A stretch of 6,442 nucleotides of DNA, taken from assembly GCA_002452555.1 (NCBI GenBank), contig DKER01000069.1:1-6442 (forward strand). Direction: 5' to 3'. Positions 5,491-6,442 of this stretch are shown in pieces. Below the pieces are notes generated by a model, which saw only the letters and a list, made by a program, of their open reading frames with translations, searched no databases and was not told where the DNA came from. Source of the stretch: Fidelibacterota bacterium UBA6817. GTDB taxonomy: Bacteria > Fidelibacterota > Fidelibacteria > Fidelibacterales > Fidelibacteraceae. The position numbers were made by a program, and so were the translations under genes. Numbering within the stretch: the first letter of the stretch is position 1; each line of letters begins with the position of its first letter.

Positions 5491-6207
5491 TTATTCTGTA
5501 ATTTTTACCAGAATGATACTGATTTCATACACCAATATTAGAGGTAAAGCCATTAGTGCCTGAGTAAAAGGATCAGGCGGCGTGAGTATGGCTGCGATGA
5601 CAAAAATAATAATCAGTGCATATTTTCTGGATTTTCTCATAAAATCAGACGATAAAACCTGCATTTTAGATAGAATAAAACTTAATACAGGCAATTCAAA
5701 GATTATCCCCACGCTCATCATCATAGTGATAATAAACCGGATATAATGATCAACAGCAATAATTGGTGAAACAGCATAGGGCTCACTAATGCTCATAAAA
5801 AAGTTCAAAGCTACCGGCAGCATGATAAAATATGCGATGAAAGCCCCTGTTAAAAAGCAAAAAAAGGTGATAACAATAAGCAATCCAACCCAGGTTTTTT
5901 CATTTTTATACAACCCCGGTTTGAGAAATGCCCAAATCTGATAAACCATAACAGGAATTGACAGGGCAAATCCGCCAAAAAAAGCGACCAGAACCTGAAT
6001 GATAAACATTCCCTGAACTTTCAGAATCTGCAGATTTAAAGGAGGATTCAGGTTAAGTGCCGGATACAGCAGAAAATCAATCATCTGCTTGACAAATACA
6101 AAACACAAAACAGATGTTAAAACCCAGGAAATGATAAGATACAGGAGCCTTTTTCTCAGTTCGGTCAGATGATCCAGAAAACTCATTTCAGAAAGTTTAG
6201 TATTCAT
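5491..6207 (-). CDS. tatC: Sec-independent protein translocase subunit TatC
   Basis: TatC is the polytopic inner-membrane receptor of the twin-arginine pathway, which exports folded proteins with RR signal peptides. Numbered from ATG 6207 (238 aa), it has the N-terminal FLDHLTELRKRL with His13, Glu16 and Arg18. It also has PVMVYQIWAFLKPGLYKNEK (85-104) containing the signal-peptide-contacting Glu103. FELP follows with Glu171, then TPPDPFTQ (209-216) with Asp212 and Gln216. Six hydrophobic segments are visible, at about 22-39, 66-92, 106-131, 155-178, 195-209 and 215-235. The frame extends 11 codons upstream to a TTG at 6240, but that start has no Shine-Dalgarno. ATG 6207 has GAAAGG 4 nt away, and ATG 6186 would sit too close to the conserved motif and lacks a site. 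No tatA/tatB lies next to it in this window. The gene is divergent from the tRNA-Ala gene. Confidence 0.95.
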   Translation of the reverse strand: MNTKLSEMSFLDHLTELRKRLLYLIISWVLTSVLCFVFVKQMIDFLLYPALNLNPPLNLQILKVQGMFIIQVLVAFFGGFALSIPVMVYQIWAFLKPGLYKNEKTWVGLLIVITFFCFLTGAFIAYFIMLPVALNFFMSISEPYAVSPIIAVDHYIRFIITMMMSVGIIFELPVLSFILSKMQVLSSDFMRKSRKYALIIIFVIAAILTPPDPFTQALMALPLILVYEISIILVKITE

Positions 6208-6211
6208 AATA

Positions 6212-6217
6212 CCTTTC
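6212..6217 (-). promoter_or_regulatory. Ribosome binding site that decides the tatC start
   Basis: The minus strand reads GAAAGG, a 4-nt spacer, then ATG at 6207. The alternatives at 6240 (TTG) and 6186 (ATG) have no comparable purine-rich site. Confidence 0.55.
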
Positions 6218-6248
6218 AGTGAATAATGAATTGCGGACAATACATCAA

Positions 6249-6270
6249 TGAGACAAAACGATCTGTCTCA
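6249..6270. repeat. Inverted repeat TGAGACA-N8-TGTCTCA upstream of tatC
   Basis: Two perfect 7-bp arms are separated by 8 nt, 42 nt upstream of the tatC start codon. As RNA on the minus strand it would fold into a stable small hairpin in the tatC leader. As DNA it could be an operator for a dimeric regulator. There is no T-run on either side, so it is not a standard terminator. Confidence 0.45.
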
Positions 6271-6298
6271 CACAGCAACAGAATCCCCGGCTGCGACA

Positions 6299-6310
6299 AG
6301 TCAATTGACT
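6299..6310. repeat. 12-bp perfect palindrome AGTCAATTGACT
   Basis: The palindrome has no spacer and sits in the gap between tatC and tRNA-Ala. It overlaps an 11-bp-phased direct repeat of TGACTG (6306-6311 and 6317-6322). It may be a regulator site or part of a -35 region (TTGACT on both strands), but no good -10 box lies at the right distance in either direction. Confidence 0.35.
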
Positions 6311-6342
6311 GTTTGCTGACTGCTAATTTAAACAAATTTCAT

Positions 6343-6370
6343 TTGCCTGCCAATTTTGATCTCATTAAAT
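6343..6370 (+). promoter_or_regulatory. Candidate promoter of tRNA-Ala
   Basis: TTGCCT (6343-6348), a 16-nt spacer and TTAAAT (6365-6370) each match the -35 and -10 consensus at four of six positions. The predicted start near 6377 is about 16 nt upstream of the mature tRNA 5' end, a reasonable leader length. The match is modest. Confidence 0.3.
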
Positions 6371-6392
6371 TTTCTGGCTTTTTGCATCAAAC

Positions 6393-6442
6393 GGGGAAGT
6401 AGCTCAGCTGGGAGAGTGCTTGAATGGCATTCAAGAGGTCAG
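6393..6442 (+). tRNA. tRNA-Ala, anticodon GGC, 5' part
   Basis: The first 50 of about 76 nt are present; the T arm and acceptor 3' strand lie beyond the window edge. The acceptor 5' strand is GGGGAAG (6393-6399), followed by TA. The D stem GCTC (6402-6405) pairs with GAGT (6414-6417), including one G-U pair, around the loop AGCTGGGA. The anticodon stem CTTGA (6419-6423) pairs with TCAAG (6431-6435), and the loop ATGGCAT carries anticodon GGC at 6426-6428, reading GCC and GCU alanine codons. The variable region AGGTC follows. The whole string closely matches bacterial tRNA-Ala(GGC). Confidence 0.93.

Noticed and set aside
6276..6304. A tatC promoter using TTGACT (6304-6299) as the -35 box on the minus strand.
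   Set aside because: At 16 to 18 nt downstream the bases are GC-containing (TCTGTT, CTGTTG or TGTTGC) and poor matches to a -10 box.
1..6442. CRISPR array, insertion sequence, phage or defence cassette.
   Set aside because: No regularly spaced repeats, transposase, integrase or terminal repeats were seen; all large frames are housekeeping or metabolic genes with recognisable families. The tRNA end could be an integration target, but its 3' half is outside the window.

Overview
The window comes from a bacterium with a fairly AT-rich genome and a Gram-negative-type envelope. Two genes encode lipoproteins, one encodes the Tat translocase subunit TatC, and several starts have recognisable Shine-Dalgarno sequences. 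The mixture (lipoprotein alpha-amylase, LysM lipoprotein, MBL-fold hydrolase, queDEC) would suit a member of the FCB or Calditrichota/Marinimicrobia-like groups. That placement is an impression from protein style, not something the sequence proves.

Layout. Positions 1-3494 hold a tightly packed minus-strand unit, read from right to left: a large lipoprotein GH13 alpha-amylase, queD, queE and the first 36 codons of queC, which runs off the left edge. The junctions are 1 nt apart (amylase/queD), overlapping by about 40 nt (queD/queE) and overlapping by 4 nt in ATGA (queE/queC). The genes are therefore probably co-transcribed and in part translationally coupled. QueD, QueE and QueC are consecutive enzymes from dihydroneopterin triphosphate to preQ0, the queuosine precursor. 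The amylase has no obvious biochemical link to them.

Positions 3495-3694 form a divergent control region. It carries candidate promoters for both directions and a CRP-type palindrome (GTGA-N6-TCAC) lying between them. To the right, an MBL-fold metal-dependent hydrolase (3695-4645, plus strand) faces a minus-strand LysM lipoprotein (4712-5377). The two share a strong bidirectional intrinsic terminator.

Upstream of the LysM gene on the minus strand lies tatC (start revised to 6207), separated by an AT-rich 113-bp gap. The last 200 bases hold several small symmetric elements and then the 5' two-thirds of a plus-strand tRNA-Ala(GGC), cut by the window edge.

No mobile element, CRISPR array, defence cassette or clearly undescribed multi-gene system is visible. 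The most interesting points are the divergent regulatory region, the coupling of a secreted starch-degrading enzyme to queuosine genes, and the parts of the amylase and MBL proteins that known domains do not explain.
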